Source: Pseudomonas palleroniana (GTDB taxonomy: Bacteria; Pseudomonadota; Gammaproteobacteria; Pseudomonadales; Pseudomonadaceae). From it: a stretch of DNA of 64,000 nucleotides. The translations under genes and the position numbers were made by a program. The number at the start of each line of letters is the position of its first letter. Position 1 is the stretch's first letter. The DNA is taken from positions 62,001-126,000 of the forward strand of contig NZ_PYWX01000029.1 of assembly GCF_003031675.1 (NCBI RefSeq). The letters run 5' to 3'. Positions 17,366-27,752 of this stretch are shown in pieces. The notes under the pieces were generated by a model. That model saw nothing but the letters and a program-made list of their open reading frames with translations. It was not told the DNA's origin and did no database searches.

Positions 17366-20015
17366 AATCAGTCGCGCCGCATTGTTCGGCAAACTCAACA
17401 GCGTGGCCTACAAGGCCATCGAAGCCGCCACCGTATTCTGCAAGCTGCGGGGCAACCCGTATGTGGAACTGGCCCACTGGTTTCACCAACTGCTGCAACT
17501 GCAGGACTCGGACCTGCACCGCATCATTCGCCAGTTCAACGTGGAGCCGGCGCGCCTGGCCCGCGACCTGACGGAAGCGCTGGACCGCTTGCCCCGCGGC
17601 TCGACCTCGATCACCGACCTGTCCTCCCATGTGGAAGAGGCCGTGGAACGCGGTTGGGTCTACGGCAGCCTGATGTTCGGCGAAAGCCAGGTGCGCACCG
17701 GTTACCTGGTATTGGGCATCCTCAAGACGCCGAGCCTGCGCCATGCGCTGCTGGGCCTGTCTTCCGAGTTCGACAAAATCAAGGCCGAGGCCCTGAGCGA
17801 GCGCTTTGATGAATACGTCGGTGACTCGCCGGAGAACGCCCTGAGCGCCAGCGACGGTTTCAACGCCGGCGCCGTGCCGGGCGAAGCCAGCGGCGCCATG
17901 GCGCCAAGTGCCATGGGCAAGCAGGAAGCCCTCAAGCGCTTTACCGTCGACCTGACCGAGCAGGCCCGTAGCGGCAAACTCGACCCCATCGTCGGCCGTG
18001 ACGAAGAGATCCGCCAACTGGTCGACATCCTGATGCGCCGTCGCCAGAACAACCCGATTCTCACCGGTGAAGCCGGTGTGGGCAAAACCGCCGTGGTCGA
18101 AGGTTTCGCCCTGCGCATCGTCGCCGGTGACGTGCCGCCTGCGCTCAAGGATGTGGAACTGCGCAGCCTCGATGTGGGCCTGCTGCAAGCCGGCGCCAGC
18201 ATGAAAGGCGAGTTCGAGCAGCGCCTGCGCCAAGTGATCGAAGACGTCCAGGCGTCGCCCAAGCCGATCATCCTGTTTATCGACGAAGCTCACACCCTGG
18301 TCGGTGCCGGTGGCGCCGCCGGCACGGGCGACGCCGCCAACCTGCTCAAACCGGCATTGGCCCGTGGCACCTTGCGCACCGTAGCCGCGACCACGTGGGC
18401 CGAGTACAAGAAGCACATTGAAAAAGACCCGGCCCTGACCCGCCGCTTCCAGGTGGTGCAAGTGGCCGAGCCGTCGGAAGACAAGGCGCTGCTGATGATG
18501 CGCGGCGTGGCTTCGACGATGGAACAGCACCACCAGGTGCAGATCCTCGATGAAGCCCTGGAAGCCTCGGTGAAGCTGTCCCACCGCTACATCCCGGCGC
18601 GCCAGTTGCCGGATAAATCCGTAAGCCTGCTGGACACCGCCTGCGCCCGCGTTGCCATCAGCCTGCACGCGGTGCCGGCCGAAGTGGACGACAGCCGCCG
18701 TCGTATCGAAGCCCTGGAAACCGAGCTGCAAATCATCGCCCGCGAGCATGCCATCGGCATTGCGATTGGGGCCCGTCAAAGCAACACCGAAGCGCTGTTG
18801 AGTGCCGAGCGTGAACGTCTTGCAACGCTGGAGAGCCGCTGGGCCGAAGAGAAAGCACTGGTCGATGAGTTGCTCGCCACCCGTGCCACCCTGCGTGAAA
18901 AGGTTGGCGCGGTGGACAGCGGCAACGATGAATTGCGCACGCAGCTGGTCGATCTGCAACAGCGCCTCAGCGCCCTGCAAGGCGAAACCCCGCTGATCCT
19001 GCCGACCGTGGATTACCAGGCCGTGGCCTCGGTGGTCGCCGACTGGACCGGTATCCCGGTGGGCCGTATGGCCCGCAACGAGCTGGAGACCGTGCTCAAC
19101 CTCGACCAGCACCTGAAGAAGCGCATCATCGGCCAGGATCACGCCCTGCAGATGATCGCCAAGCGCATCCAGACCTCGCGCGCCGGCCTCGACAACCCAA
19201 GCAAGCCGATTGGCGTGTTCATGCTGGCCGGCACCTCGGGCGTGGGCAAGACTGAAACCGCCCTGGCCCTGGCCGAAGCCATGTACGGCGGCGAGCAGAA
19301 CGTCATCACCATCAACATGAGCGAGTTCCAGGAAGCCCACACCGTGTCCACCCTCAAGGGCGCACCACCGGGTTACATCGGTTACGGCGAAGGCGGCGTG
19401 CTGACCGAAGCGGTGCGACGCAAACCCTACAGCGTGGTGCTGCTGGACGAGGTGGAAAAAGCCCACCCGGACGTGCACGAGATCTTCTTCCAGGTATTCG
19501 ACAAGGGTGTGATGGAAGACGGTGAAGGCCGGGTGATCGACTTCAAGAACACCCTGATCCTGCTGACCACCAACGCCGGCACCGAGCTGATCTCCCACGT
19601 CTGCAAAGACCCGGCGAACGTGCCGGAGCCGGAAGAGATCGCCAAGGCCCTGCGCCAACCGCTGCTGGAAATCTTCCCGCCGGCATTGCTGGGTCGCCTG
19701 GTGACCATTCCGTACTACCCGCTAAGCGACGAGATGCTCAAGGCGATCACCCGCCTGCAGCTCAACCGCATCAAAAAACGCGTGGAGAGTACGCACAAGG
19801 TGGCCTTCGACTACGACGACGCGGTGGTCGACCTGATCGTCTCGCGCTGCACTGAAACCGAAAGCGGCGGCCGTATGATCGACACCATCCTCACCAACAG
19901 CCTGCTGCCGGACATGAGCCGTGAGTTCCTCACGCGCATGCTCGAAGGCAAGGCGTTGGCGGGTGTGCGCATCAGCAGCCGGGATAACGAATTGCACTAC
20001 GAGTTCAACGATTGA
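17358..20015 (+). CDS. tssH: TssH/ClpV, AAA+ ATPase that recycles the contracted sheath
   Basis: 885 residues, the expected size. After a Clp N-domain there are two AAA+ modules with Walker A motifs GEAGVGKT (about 237-244) and GTSGVGKT (about 625-632), Walker B segments (ILFIDEAH and [10 protein letters not shown]) and an intervening coiled-coil middle domain (about 450-545). ClpV disassembles contracted TssB/TssC sheaths so that subunits can be reused. The start overlaps tssG by 8 nt. A REPIN occupies the 155-nt gap before vgrG. Confidence 0.98.
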   Translation: MGEISRAALFGKLNSVAYKAIEAATVFCKLRGNPYVELAHWFHQLLQLQDSDLHRIIRQFNVEPARLARDLTEALDRLPRGSTSITDLSSHVEEAVERGWVYGSLMFGESQVRTGYLVLGILKTPSLRHALLGLSSEFDKIKAEALSERFDEYVGDSPENALSASDGFNAGAVPGEASGAMAPSAMGKQEALKRFTVDLTEQARSGKLDPIVGRDEEIRQLVDILMRRRQNNPILTGEAGVGKTAVVEGFALRIVAGDVPPALKDVELRSLDVGLLQAGASMKGEFEQRLRQVIEDVQASPKPIILFIDEAHTLVGAGGAAGTGDAANLLKPALARGTLRTVAATTWAEYKKHIEKDPALTRRFQVVQVAEPSEDKALLMMRGVASTMEQHHQVQILDEALEASVKLSHRYIPARQLPDKSVSLLDTACARVAISLHAVPAEVDDSRRRIEALETELQIIAREHAIGIAIGARQSNTEALLSAERERLATLESRWAEEKALVDELLATRATLREKVGAVDSGNDELRTQLVDLQQRLSALQGETPLILPTVDYQAVASVVADWTGIPVGRMARNELETVLNLDQHLKKRIIGQDHALQMIAKRIQTSRAGLDNPSKPIGVFMLAGTSGVGKTETALALAEAMYGGEQNVITINMSEFQEAHTVSTLKGAPPGYIGYGEGGVLTEAVRRKPYSVVLLDEVEKAHPDVHEIFFQVFDKGVMEDGEGRVIDFKNTLILLTTNAGTELISHVCKDPANVPEPEEIAKALRQPLLEIFPPALLGRLVTIPYYPLSDEMLKAITRLQLNRIKKRVESTHKVAFDYDDAVVDLIVSRCTETESGGRMIDTILTNSLLPDMSREFLTRMLEGKALAGVRISSRDNELHYEFND

Positions 20016-20037
20016 CCTGAAGGAACACAATCAAACG

Positions 20038-20126
20038 GTGGGAGGGGGCTTGCTCCCGATAGCGGTGCATCAGGCCCCTATGCATCAACTGACACACGGC
20101 TATCGGGAGCAAGCCGCCTCCCTCCG
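20038..20126 (+). repeat. REPIN between tssH and vgrG
   Basis: The left arm GGTGGGAGGGGGCTTGCTCC and the right arm ending CAAGCCGCCTCCCTCC are inverted relative to each other, with GATAGC and GCTATC just inside. A smaller inverted pair, GATGCAT-like sequences, lies in the middle. It may end or weaken transcription between the T6SS core and the effector module. Confidence 0.85.
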
Positions 20127-20170
20127 TTGAACCGGTTTCTTCAGTTATCAAGGTATTTACGGGACTACCG

Positions 20171-22111
20171 ATGCTTTTTAACCAAGCCTCACGCCTGGCC
20201 AAGATCACCAGCCCCCTCGGGCCGGATGTCCTGCTGCTCAATGAAATGGGCGGCGGCGAAGAGCTGGGCAGGCTGTTCAACTACGAGCTGCAACTGACGT
20301 CGCTGGACGCCAACATCGACCTTAACCAGTTGCTCGGCAAGCCGATGAGCGTGGGCCTGCAACTGGCCGATGGTGGCGAACGACACTTCCACGGCATCGT
20401 TGCCCGTTGCAGCCAGAACATCGACCAGGGCCAGTTCGCCAGTTACCAGGTGACGCTGCGCCCGTGGCTGTGGCTGCTCAGCCGTACGTCGGACTGCCGG
20501 ATTTTCCAGAACCTGAGCATCCCGCAGATCATCAAGCAGGTGTTTCGCGACCTGGGTTTTTCCGACTTCGAGGACGCCCTGAGCCGGCCGTACCGCGAGT
20601 GGGAATACTGCGTGCAGTACCGCGAGACCAGCTTCGATTTCGTCAGCCGCTTGATGGAACAGGAAGGCATCTACTACTTCTTCCGCCACGAGCAGGACCG
20701 CCATGTGCTGGTCTTGGCCGACGCCTATGGCGCCCACACGACGGTGCCCGGCTACGCCTCGGTGCCGTATTACCCCAAGGACGAACAACAGCGCGAACGC
20801 GACCATATGCACAACTGGCATCTGGCACAGGAAGTGCAGCCGGGCTCGCTGGAACTCAACGACTACGACTTCCAGCGCCCCAGCGCCCGTATCGACGTGC
20901 GCTCGGCGATGCCACGTCCGCACACCGCCGGCGACTACCCCCTGTACGACTACCCCGGCACCTACGTGCAAAGCGAAGACGGCGAACACTATGCACGCAC
21001 CCGCATCGAAGCCCTGCAAACCCTGCACGAGCAGATCGAGTTTGCCGGCAATGCGCGGGGCCTGGGTTCGGGCCACCTGTTCAGCCTCACCGGCTTCAGC
21101 CGCCAGGACCAGAACCGCGAATACCTGATCGTGGGTTGCCGCTATTACATCAATCAGGAAAGTCTGGAAAGCGGCGGCGGTTCGGGTTCGGCGCAGTTCG
21201 AAAGCAGCCTGACCTGCATCGACGCCCAGCAAAGTTTCCGCCCAATGGCCAACACCCATCGGCCCATCGTCAAAGGCCCGCAGACCGCACTGGTGGTCGG
21301 CCCCAAAGGCGAGGAGATCTGGACCGACCAGTACGGCCGCGTGAAGGTGCACTTCTACTGGGACCGTCATGACCAATCCAACGAAAACAGCTCGTGCTGG
21401 ATTCGTGTGTCACAGTCCTGGGCCGGCAAGAACTGGGGCTCGATGCAGATTCCACGGATCGGCCAGGAAGTGATTGTGAGCTTCCTTGAAGGAGACCCCG
21501 ACCGGCCGATCATCACCGGAAGGGTCTACAACGCCGAGCAGACGGTGCCCTACGACCTGCCGGAAAATGCCACACAGAGCGGCATGAAGAGTCGTTCGAG
21601 CAAGGGCGGCACGCCGGCCAACTTCAATGAAATCCGCATGGAAGACAAGAAGGGGCTGGAGCAGTTGTATATCCATGCCGAGCGTAACCAAGACATCGTG
21701 GTGGAGGTGGATGAGAGCCATTCGGTGGGGCATGACCGCAATAAAAGCATCGGCCACAACGAGACGGTGACCATCGGCAATAACCGCCTGCGCATCGTCA
21801 AGCAAGAGGACATCCTCTCGGTCGGCCAGCGCAAGACCGACAGCATCAGCCAGAGCTACGTCATCGAAGTGGGCGAAAACCTGCGCCTGGTCTGCGGCGA
21901 AAGCATCCTGGAGTTGAACGCCAGCGGGCAGATCAACCTGACCGGCGTGCAGATCAGCTTCTATGCCAGCGGCGATGCCGAGTTCAACACCGGCGGCGTA
22001 CTGCACCTGAACAACGGCGGCGGCCCCGGCGCCACACCCGATGGCCAAGGCGTAAAAGCCGGCATCGACGCCAATATCAAAGCCGCGTTCCCCACGCCTA
22101 AAAGCTCCTGA
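20171..22111 (+). CDS. vgrG: VgrG (TssI), T6SS spike protein
   Basis: 646 residues. The gp27-like part (about 1-380) opens MLFNQASRLAKITSPLG and contains YCVQYRETSFDFVSRLMEQEGIYY-type residues near 140-160. The gp5-like OB fold is near 385-470 (WTDQYGRVKVHFYWD, then IPRIGQEVIV and SFLEGDPDRPIITGRVYN), followed by the beta-helix needle. No toxin domain follows the needle, so this is a carrier spike. The eag and PAAR-Rhs genes immediately downstream indicate that it carries that Rhs effector. Confidence 0.98.
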   Translation: MLFNQASRLAKITSPLGPDVLLLNEMGGGEELGRLFNYELQLTSLDANIDLNQLLGKPMSVGLQLADGGERHFHGIVARCSQNIDQGQFASYQVTLRPWLWLLSRTSDCRIFQNLSIPQIIKQVFRDLGFSDFEDALSRPYREWEYCVQYRETSFDFVSRLMEQEGIYYFFRHEQDRHVLVLADAYGAHTTVPGYASVPYYPKDEQQRERDHMHNWHLAQEVQPGSLELNDYDFQRPSARIDVRSAMPRPHTAGDYPLYDYPGTYVQSEDGEHYARTRIEALQTLHEQIEFAGNARGLGSGHLFSLTGFSRQDQNREYLIVGCRYYINQESLESGGGSGSAQFESSLTCIDAQQSFRPMANTHRPIVKGPQTALVVGPKGEEIWTDQYGRVKVHFYWDRHDQSNENSSCWIRVSQSWAGKNWGSMQIPRIGQEVIVSFLEGDPDRPIITGRVYNAEQTVPYDLPENATQSGMKSRSSKGGTPANFNEIRMEDKKGLEQLYIHAERNQDIVVEVDESHSVGHDRNKSIGHNETVTIGNNRLRIVKQEDILSVGQRKTDSISQSYVIEVGENLRLVCGESILELNASGQINLTGVQISFYASGDAEFNTGGVLHLNNGGGPGATPDGQGVKAGIDANIKAAFPTPKSS

Positions 22112-22126
22112 CGAGACCTGTTTGCC

Positions 22127-22561
22127 ATGACGTACCGCATCAACGAATTCCAGTTTCAACTGCCGGCCGGCGAGCTGCAGGACGCGTCGATCAATATCCT
22201 CAAGTTCCCTGAGCTGGGAACGTCCTTGATCGTCAGCCGCAGCCTGCTGGCCGACGGTGAGACCCTGCACAGCAACTTTGACGACCAGCTCAAGCGCCTG
22301 GAAAAACAGGTGCAGGACTTGCGCTGCCAGCCAAGCGTCAACGTGCGCCTGGGGGCGTCTCAAGAAGTGGAGGCCATCGAGCTGCGCAGTCAGTTCAATA
22401 AGGGCAACGACAAGGTGTTCCAGTACCAGCTGGCCTTGGTATTGCCAGGCACGCGCAAGATGCTCGCGCTGAGCTATGTGAAGGCAGAAAAGCTGGGGGA
22501 TGCCGAAGCGGCGCACTGGGCCTTGATCAAAAACACGCTGTCGTTCGACGCTATTTCCTGA
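22127..22561 (+). CDS. Eag-type T6SS effector chaperone (DcrB-like/DUF1795)
   Basis: 144 residues opening MTYRINEFQFQLPAG, with the DUF1795/DcrB-like fold indicated by VSRSLLADGETL and LEKQVQDL blocks. No signal peptide is present, which separates it from the periplasmic DcrB proteins. Eag chaperones bind the N-terminal transmembrane segments of PAAR-Rhs effectors and hold them soluble until loading on VgrG. The location between vgrG and a PAAR-Rhs gene that has exactly such segments fits this role. It ends 12 nt before the rhs start. Confidence 0.9.
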   Translation: MTYRINEFQFQLPAGELQDASINILKFPELGTSLIVSRSLLADGETLHSNFDDQLKRLEKQVQDLRCQPSVNVRLGASQEVEAIELRSQFNKGNDKVFQYQLALVLPGTRKMLALSYVKAEKLGDAEAAHWALIKNTLSFDAIS

Positions 22562-22573
22562 TGAGCCGCCGGT

Positions 22574-25500
22574 ATGTCTGACGCCTTATGGGCAGCCCGC
22601 ATGGGCGATGCACTGACCCACACTTCGATGATGGCCGACATTCTCGGCGGGGTGCTGGAGGTGGCGGCCAATATCGCGATCACCGCTGTCGCGACCGCCG
22701 CCGTGGTGGCCGCCACCGGTATTACCGTGGCCACCGGCGGGCTCGGCTGCTTCCTGCTGGGTGCGGTAGTGGGCACGATTGTCGGCCTGGCCATGAGCAA
22801 GACCGGGGCGGACAAAGGCCTGACGAATTTATGCGACAGCTTCAGCAACGCGCTATTCCCACCCACGGTGCAGGCCAACATTCTGACCGGCTCCACCAAC
22901 ACGCTGACCAACAACATTCCCGCCGCCCGGGCTGCCGGGGCGATCAGCTCACATGTCGCCCCCGCCGGCACCGAACTGGAAGAACCCACGCCTGAACCAG
23001 AAACCAGCTATCTGGACATGGCCGAGAGTTTCTTCTCGCAGATGTGGCGGCCCACCGTGGCGACACCCGCCCCAGGCGCCGTGCCCAAGCCGCTGGACCT
23101 TGTCACGTGCATGAAGCACCCACCGATGCCGCCGCAGTTTCTGGCCGAAGGTTCGGAGAAAGTCACGGTCAATGGCCAACCGGCGGTGCGCAGTGGTGAC
23201 CGCAGTACGTGCGATGCGACAGTGGTGTCGTCGGGGCTGATTTCCTCCAACGTGACCATTGGTGGCGGCTCGGTGGTGGTGCGAGAAATTCGCAGCGGTA
23301 AAACACCCGGCGTCGGGCTGGCAGTAACGGCGCTGTTGATGCTCAAGGGCGGCAAGGGCAAGTTCTTCAGCAAGTTGCCGTGCATGATTATCGGCGGCGC
23401 CGCCTCTATGGCTGTCAGCAGTGCGATGGGCGCATTGGCTAACGCAGCGCTGGGCTCGTCCAACCCGGTGCACGCCGCCACCGGCGCAAAAGTGCTGGGC
23501 GATGGCGACGAACTGGACTTCGTGCTGCCAGGTATCCTGCCGATTGACTGGCAACGGTTCTACAACAGCCGCGACGAACGCCGTGGCGGGTTGTTCGGCG
23601 CTGGTTGGAGCGTGGCCTACGAGGTGTGCGTTGAAATCCGGCCGCATCCCGACGGTGGTGAAACGCTGGTGTATACCGACGAACAAGGGCGCCCCATCGA
23701 CATGGGCGCCATTCCCTTGGGTGGTGCGGTGTTCAGCGCGGGTGAAGGGCTGGCGGTGCGGCGACACCTCAATGGGCAGTTGTTGATCGAAAGTGATGAC
23801 GGCCTGTACCGCTTGTTCGAACCCTCTGCCAACCCGTCGCTGCTGCGCCTGACTCAGCTCGGGGACCGCAACGACAACCGTATCCACATCGACTACGACA
23901 CCACCGGGCAATTGGTGCGGCTACGCGACACCTTCGATCTGGTGCAGGTTGAGTTGATCCGCAATCAGGGCCGTCTGGCGCGAATCGAACGCCTGTATCC
24001 CGACCAGCGTCGAGAAGTGCTCGTCAGCTATGGCTTTGACGCGGCAGGGAACCTGATTGAAGTCAGTGATGCAGCCGGCCAGGTTCAACGTCGTTTCACC
24101 TACGACACCGGTCAGCGAATGGTCGAGCACCAACTGCCTACGGGGTTGCGTTGCTTTTATGAATGGGCTTTGGTTGAGGGCCTGGAATGGCGGGTGGTCC
24201 GACACTGGACCGATGACGGTGATGCCTACCAGTTCGACTATGACTTGCAGGCGGGTACCACGCGTATTACCGACGGTCTGCAGCGCGTCAGCACCCGCCA
24301 CTGGAACACTCAGCACCAGATCATCCGGTACAGCGACAACCTTGGGCAAACGTGGCTGTTTGAGTGGAACGATGAACGCCAATTGCTCAGTGCCACCGAC
24401 CCACAGGGTGGCCGCTATGAGTACAGCTATGATGAAAGCGGCAACCTGATCGGCGAGACCGACCCGTTGGGCCGTAGCGATTCGATGTTGTGGCTGGACC
24501 ACTGGGCCTTGCCGCTGGTGGAAACCGACGCGGCCGGCAACAGCTGGCAATACCGCTATGACCCGCGCGGCAACTGCATCGCCGAAACCGATCCGCTGGG
24601 CTACGTCACCCGCTACCGCTACGACGCCCACGGCCAGGTCGTGGAAATCATCGACGCCACCGGCAAAAGCAAAAAGCTGCGCTGGAACCCGTTCGGGCAA
24701 CTGGTCGAGCACATCGACTGCTCGGGTTATCCCACGCGTTTCAGCTACGACGACCGTGGCTATTTGCAGGTCATTACCGATGCTCTGGGTGAACGTACAA
24801 CGTTTACTCACGATGCACAGGGTCGAGTGTTGAGTACCCAACTTCCAGATGGACGTATTGAGTATTTCCAACGCGACACCAGCGGACAGTTAATCGCACA
24901 TACCGACTTCGCCGGACACTCCACACACTATCAGCGCAATCGCCAGGGACAAGTGCGCCAGCGCCTCGACGCGCACGGTCGCCAGATCAACTTTGCATAT
25001 GACAGCTATGGTCGTCTGGAAGCACTGACTAATGAGAACGGTGAACGATACCGCTTCGTGTGGGATGCCAACGATCGGGTAATCGAGCAACAAGACCTGG
25101 ATGGCAGCGTTCGTCGCTATCAGTACGACACACTTAACAATATTTCGCGCATGGAAGCAGTCGCAGCTCCGCACGGTAGTGGCATGGCATTGGTATCCGC
25201 AGCGCCCGAACCGTCGATCGTGCACTGCTTTGAACGCGACGCGTCAGGGCGATTGGTAGCCAAGGTTACCGATGATGGACGAACAGAATACAGCTACGAC
25301 GTACTGGATCAACTCAAGGCTGTCACGTTTACCGATAAGGCCGGCCGACAACACACCGTCAGTTTCACTTATAACGCGCTTGGCCAACCCATCGAAGAGA
25401 AAAGCTCTGAGGGAACGCTGCAACATCACTACGATGAGTTGGGAAACCTCAACCAAACCCGCTTGCCGGACGGGCGTTGGCTCAATCGTCTGTATTACGG

Positions 25501-27028
25501 CAGCGGGCACCTGCATCAAATAAATCTCAATGGACATGTCATCAGTGATTTCGAGCGGGATCGTTTACACCGGGAAGTACTGCGTACCCAGGGACGTCTG
25601 AGTACACGCCAGCACTATGATCGCTGCGGCCGCTTACGCTACCGCGAGCGCGGCCAGGTAACACGGGCATCTGTGCTTCCAGGCTTAGTACAAAAACAAT
25701 TTGAATACGACCCCGCTGACAATCTGGTTGGCAAACTTGAGCAACAGCCCGGTGATCAGCGTCGACAATTGCTGCACTACGACGCAACCGACCGGGTGGT
25801 CGCCAGCCAAGACGATCTCGTGGCACAGCACGAGACTTATTTCTACGACGCGGCCGCAAACCTCCTTGATGGCCCGCCCCCTGGTGCCGGGCTGGTGGTG
25901 CACAACAAGCTTCTGACGTATCAGGACAAACGCTACTGCTACGACGGTTTCGGACGGATGATCGAGAAACGCAGTGCGAAACGCGGCGTCCAGCGTTTCG
26001 CGTATGACGCCGAACATCGCCTGATAGAAGTGCGAAATGAGCAAGGTGGGCAGCAATCAATCGTCCGTATGACCTACGACCCCTTGGGTCGACGAACAGC
26101 CAAGACCACCCACGACGCAAACGGCCATTTGCTGAGCGAAACCCGATTCATTTGGGACGGGCTGCGCTTGCTGCAAGAACACAAGCACGCGCAGAGCAGT
26201 CTTTACATTTACGGTGACGAAAGTCATGAGCCCCTGGCTCGGGTTGACGGAACAGGCGCCCAGCAGAAGGTGCGCTATTACCACAATGATCTCAACGGGC
26301 TGCCCGAGCTGCTTTCAGAGACAGACGGTGAAACCGTCTGGCAGGCTCGCTATCAGGTATGGGGGAACACCGTTCAAGAAACGCGTGAAGTTTACTTCAT
26401 AGAAGAGCAAAACCTGAGATTCCAAGGTCAGTATCTGGACAGGGAAACAGGCCTGCACTACAACATATTCCGCTTCTACGATCCTGACATCGGACGTTTC
26501 ACAACCCCCGACCCGATTGGGCTCGCAGGCGGATTGAATCTCTACCTGTATTCGACAAATCCACTGACCTGGATAGACCCTTACGGCTTAAATCCAGAAG
26601 ATTTAGTACGTTACAAGCCCAAGGCCTCTGTAACTCCTAAAGCGGGTGGCCGTGGCACAGCAATTAACAGGGCCTGGGGCGAAGAGCGAGATCTCGTTTC
26701 CCGTGGCGGTGGCTCTAGAAATTGGACGCCAGAAGAACGCAAACTGATTCTAGAGACTAAGAGTAACGCTCGCTTGAACTCTAAGATGTCAAAGGCAGGA
26801 TACACCGGCCACCATATCAACAGCGTCGAAGGCAACGGTGCGCTGGGGAAAGCTTGGAAAGGTGACCCACGCAACATTGTCTTCTTACAGAACGCGAAAC
26901 ACCCAAGTGGAGTGGACGAGCATTTGAACAGTCCCCAAGGCCACAGGAAAAATTACGCCAACTCAGGCAAAGGTCGCTTGATCGATCGAGCTAGAACGCC
27001 CGGGACTAAGCCCGGCTGCGGTAAATAG
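22574..27028 (+). CDS. PAAR-Rhs T6SS effector with C-terminal GHH/HNH-like nuclease toxin
   Basis: 1484 residues. Order: prePAAR motif AARMGDALTHTS (7-18); hydrophobic segment (27-75); PAAR domain (about 95-240, including CMKHPPMPP at 179-187 and VNGQPAVRSGD); second hydrophobic segment (246-293); DUF6531 and RHS/YD repeats forming the cage (about 297-1300); and the core-ending signature DPIGLAGGLNLYLYS to DPYGL near 1339. The last 145 residues form the toxin, with GHHINSV near 1412 and later histidines in KHPSG, DEHL and QGH, matching GHH-type HNH nucleases. Base composition drops in roughly the second half, suggesting exchange of the 3' part. DNA cleavage is inferred from the motif. Confidence 0.93.
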   Translation: MSDALWAARMGDALTHTSMMADILGGVLEVAANIAITAVATAAVVAATGITVATGGLGCFLLGAVVGTIVGLAMSKTGADKGLTNLCDSFSNALFPPTVQANILTGSTNTLTNNIPAARAAGAISSHVAPAGTELEEPTPEPETSYLDMAESFFSQMWRPTVATPAPGAVPKPLDLVTCMKHPPMPPQFLAEGSEKVTVNGQPAVRSGDRSTCDATVVSSGLISSNVTIGGGSVVVREIRSGKTPGVGLAVTALLMLKGGKGKFFSKLPCMIIGGAASMAVSSAMGALANAALGSSNPVHAATGAKVLGDGDELDFVLPGILPIDWQRFYNSRDERRGGLFGAGWSVAYEVCVEIRPHPDGGETLVYTDEQGRPIDMGAIPLGGAVFSAGEGLAVRRHLNGQLLIESDDGLYRLFEPSANPSLLRLTQLGDRNDNRIHIDYDTTGQLVRLRDTFDLVQVELIRNQGRLARIERLYPDQRREVLVSYGFDAAGNLIEVSDAAGQVQRRFTYDTGQRMVEHQLPTGLRCFYEWALVEGLEWRVVRHWTDDGDAYQFDYDLQAGTTRITDGLQRVSTRHWNTQHQIIRYSDNLGQTWLFEWNDERQLLSATDPQGGRYEYSYDESGNLIGETDPLGRSDSMLWLDHWALPLVETDAAGNSWQYRYDPRGNCIAETDPLGYVTRYRYDAHGQVVEIIDATGKSKKLRWNPFGQLVEHIDCSGYPTRFSYDDRGYLQVITDALGERTTFTHDAQGRVLSTQLPDGRIEYFQRDTSGQLIAHTDFAGHSTHYQRNRQGQVRQRLDAHGRQINFAYDSYGRLEALTNENGERYRFVWDANDRVIEQQDLDGSVRRYQYDTLNNISRMEAVAAPHGSGMALVSAAPEPSIVHCFERDASGRLVAKVTDDGRTEYSYDVLDQLKAVTFTDKAGRQHTVSFTYNALGQPIEEKSSEGTLQHHYDELGNLNQTRLPDGRWLNRLYYGSGHLHQINLNGHVISDFERDRLHREVLRTQGRLSTRQHYDRCGRLRYRERGQVTRASVLPGLVQKQFEYDPADNLVGKLEQQPGDQRRQLLHYDATDRVVASQDDLVAQHETYFYDAAANLLDGPPPGAGLVVHNKLLTYQDKRYCYDGFGRMIEKRSAKRGVQRFAYDAEHRLIEVRNEQGGQQSIVRMTYDPLGRRTAKTTHDANGHLLSETRFIWDGLRLLQEHKHAQSSLYIYGDESHEPLARVDGTGAQQKVRYYHNDLNGLPELLSETDGETVWQARYQVWGNTVQETREVYFIEEQNLRFQGQYLDRETGLHYNIFRFYDPDIGRFTTPDPIGLAGGLNLYLYSTNPLTWIDPYGLNPEDLVRYKPKASVTPKAGGRGTAINRAWGEERDLVSRGGGSRNWTPEERKLILETKSNARLNSKMSKAGYTGHHINSVEGNGALGKAWKGDPRNIVFLQNAKHPSGVDEHLNSPQGHRKNYANSGKGRLIDRARTPGTKPGCGK

Positions 27029-27047
27029 ATTTGCATTGGAGAAGAAG

Positions 27048-27647
27048 ATGAGCGCCCTTGATAACGCCTTTAAAGAATTGCGCCGTGTCCACAAGAAATT
27101 TGATATTGAAGGTAGCTTCGAAAAGAACAACCAAGCGCACGCCAAATGGCCGCAGTCCTTGCCGCGTTCGGCTGAAACTGACTATTTCTTTGATAATTTC
27201 GAGCCGATTGACGTTGAGGTTGAAACTGGTTTGACACCCATCTGTTTTTTTAGCTTGAGCACGCTTGAAGACGGTCAGGTGGGTTATAAGTGGGCAGGTG
27301 AGTCAAACAAGACACAGCTGAATGGGAACTGGCCTGCCCAATATCTCGTGCTCATGGACGATATTGGCGGCGGTAAGCCGATTATCGCGGTCACTGGGAG
27401 TCTTGGTACACCTATATTGGCGAGCTATGACGCCGTCGAACCATTCAAAATTGCCGACTCCCTCGCTGACTTTCTTTTGGCATTCGCCAAGACCATCGAG
27501 ATTGTTCATGGCAAGTTCGACATCTTCGACATCTACAATGACGACGATGAGCTCTCCAGCAAGTTCGTAAAACTGCTCACTAAAGACGTCAGCCCGCTGC
27601 TGGGTGAGGAGAACTTCACACACTTTTTTGATTACTTCTACGGATGA
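27048..27647 (+). CDS. SUKH (SMI1/KNR4)-type immunity protein for the Rhs toxin
   Basis: 199 residues from an ATG preceded by GGAG at 27038-27041; a TTG at 27036 is less likely because it overlaps that site. The pattern WPQSLPR, then GYKWAG, then LVLMDDIGGGKPIIAV, then a C-terminal SLADFLLAF block matches the SMI1/KNR4 superfamily, whose bacterial members are common immunity proteins for HNH-like nuclease toxins. It begins 19 nt after the rhs stop and has similarly AT-rich composition, consistent with having moved together with the toxin tip. It is predicted cytoplasmic and acidic. Confidence 0.75.
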   Translation: MSALDNAFKELRRVHKKFDIEGSFEKNNQAHAKWPQSLPRSAETDYFFDNFEPIDVEVETGLTPICFFSLSTLEDGQVGYKWAGESNKTQLNGNWPAQYLVLMDDIGGGKPIIAVTGSLGTPILASYDAVEPFKIADSLADFLLAFAKTIEIVHGKFDIFDIYNDDDELSSKFVKLLTKDVSPLLGEENFTHFFDYFYG

Positions 27648-27682
27648 GGCCGCTCTGAGGTCGAATTAGTAGACAGCACAAC

Positions 27683-27721
27683 AAAAATGGGCACCCGACC
27701 CAGTCGGCGCGCCCATTTTTT
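27683..27721. terminator. Bidirectional Rho-independent terminator between the immunity gene and hupB
   Basis: AAAAATGGGC (27683-27692) pairs with GCCCATTTTT (27711-27720). The stem is flanked by T on the + side and gives a T-run on the minus strand too, so it can end both the T6SS effector transcript and the convergent hupB transcript. Confidence 0.85.
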
Positions 27722-27752
27722 CTATCCCGCCTCCCTTCAGACGGCCTCGCGA

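Noticed and set aside
17262..19658. 798-codon open frame antisense to tssH
   Set aside because: It is the mirror of a strongly conserved AAA+ gene in high-GC DNA; composition is histidine- and glutamine-rich with no recognisable domain.
20038..20126. Possible CRISPR-like repeat
   Set aside because: The repeated units are inverted pairs scattered between genes, not direct repeats with regular spacers; they are REP/REPIN elements.
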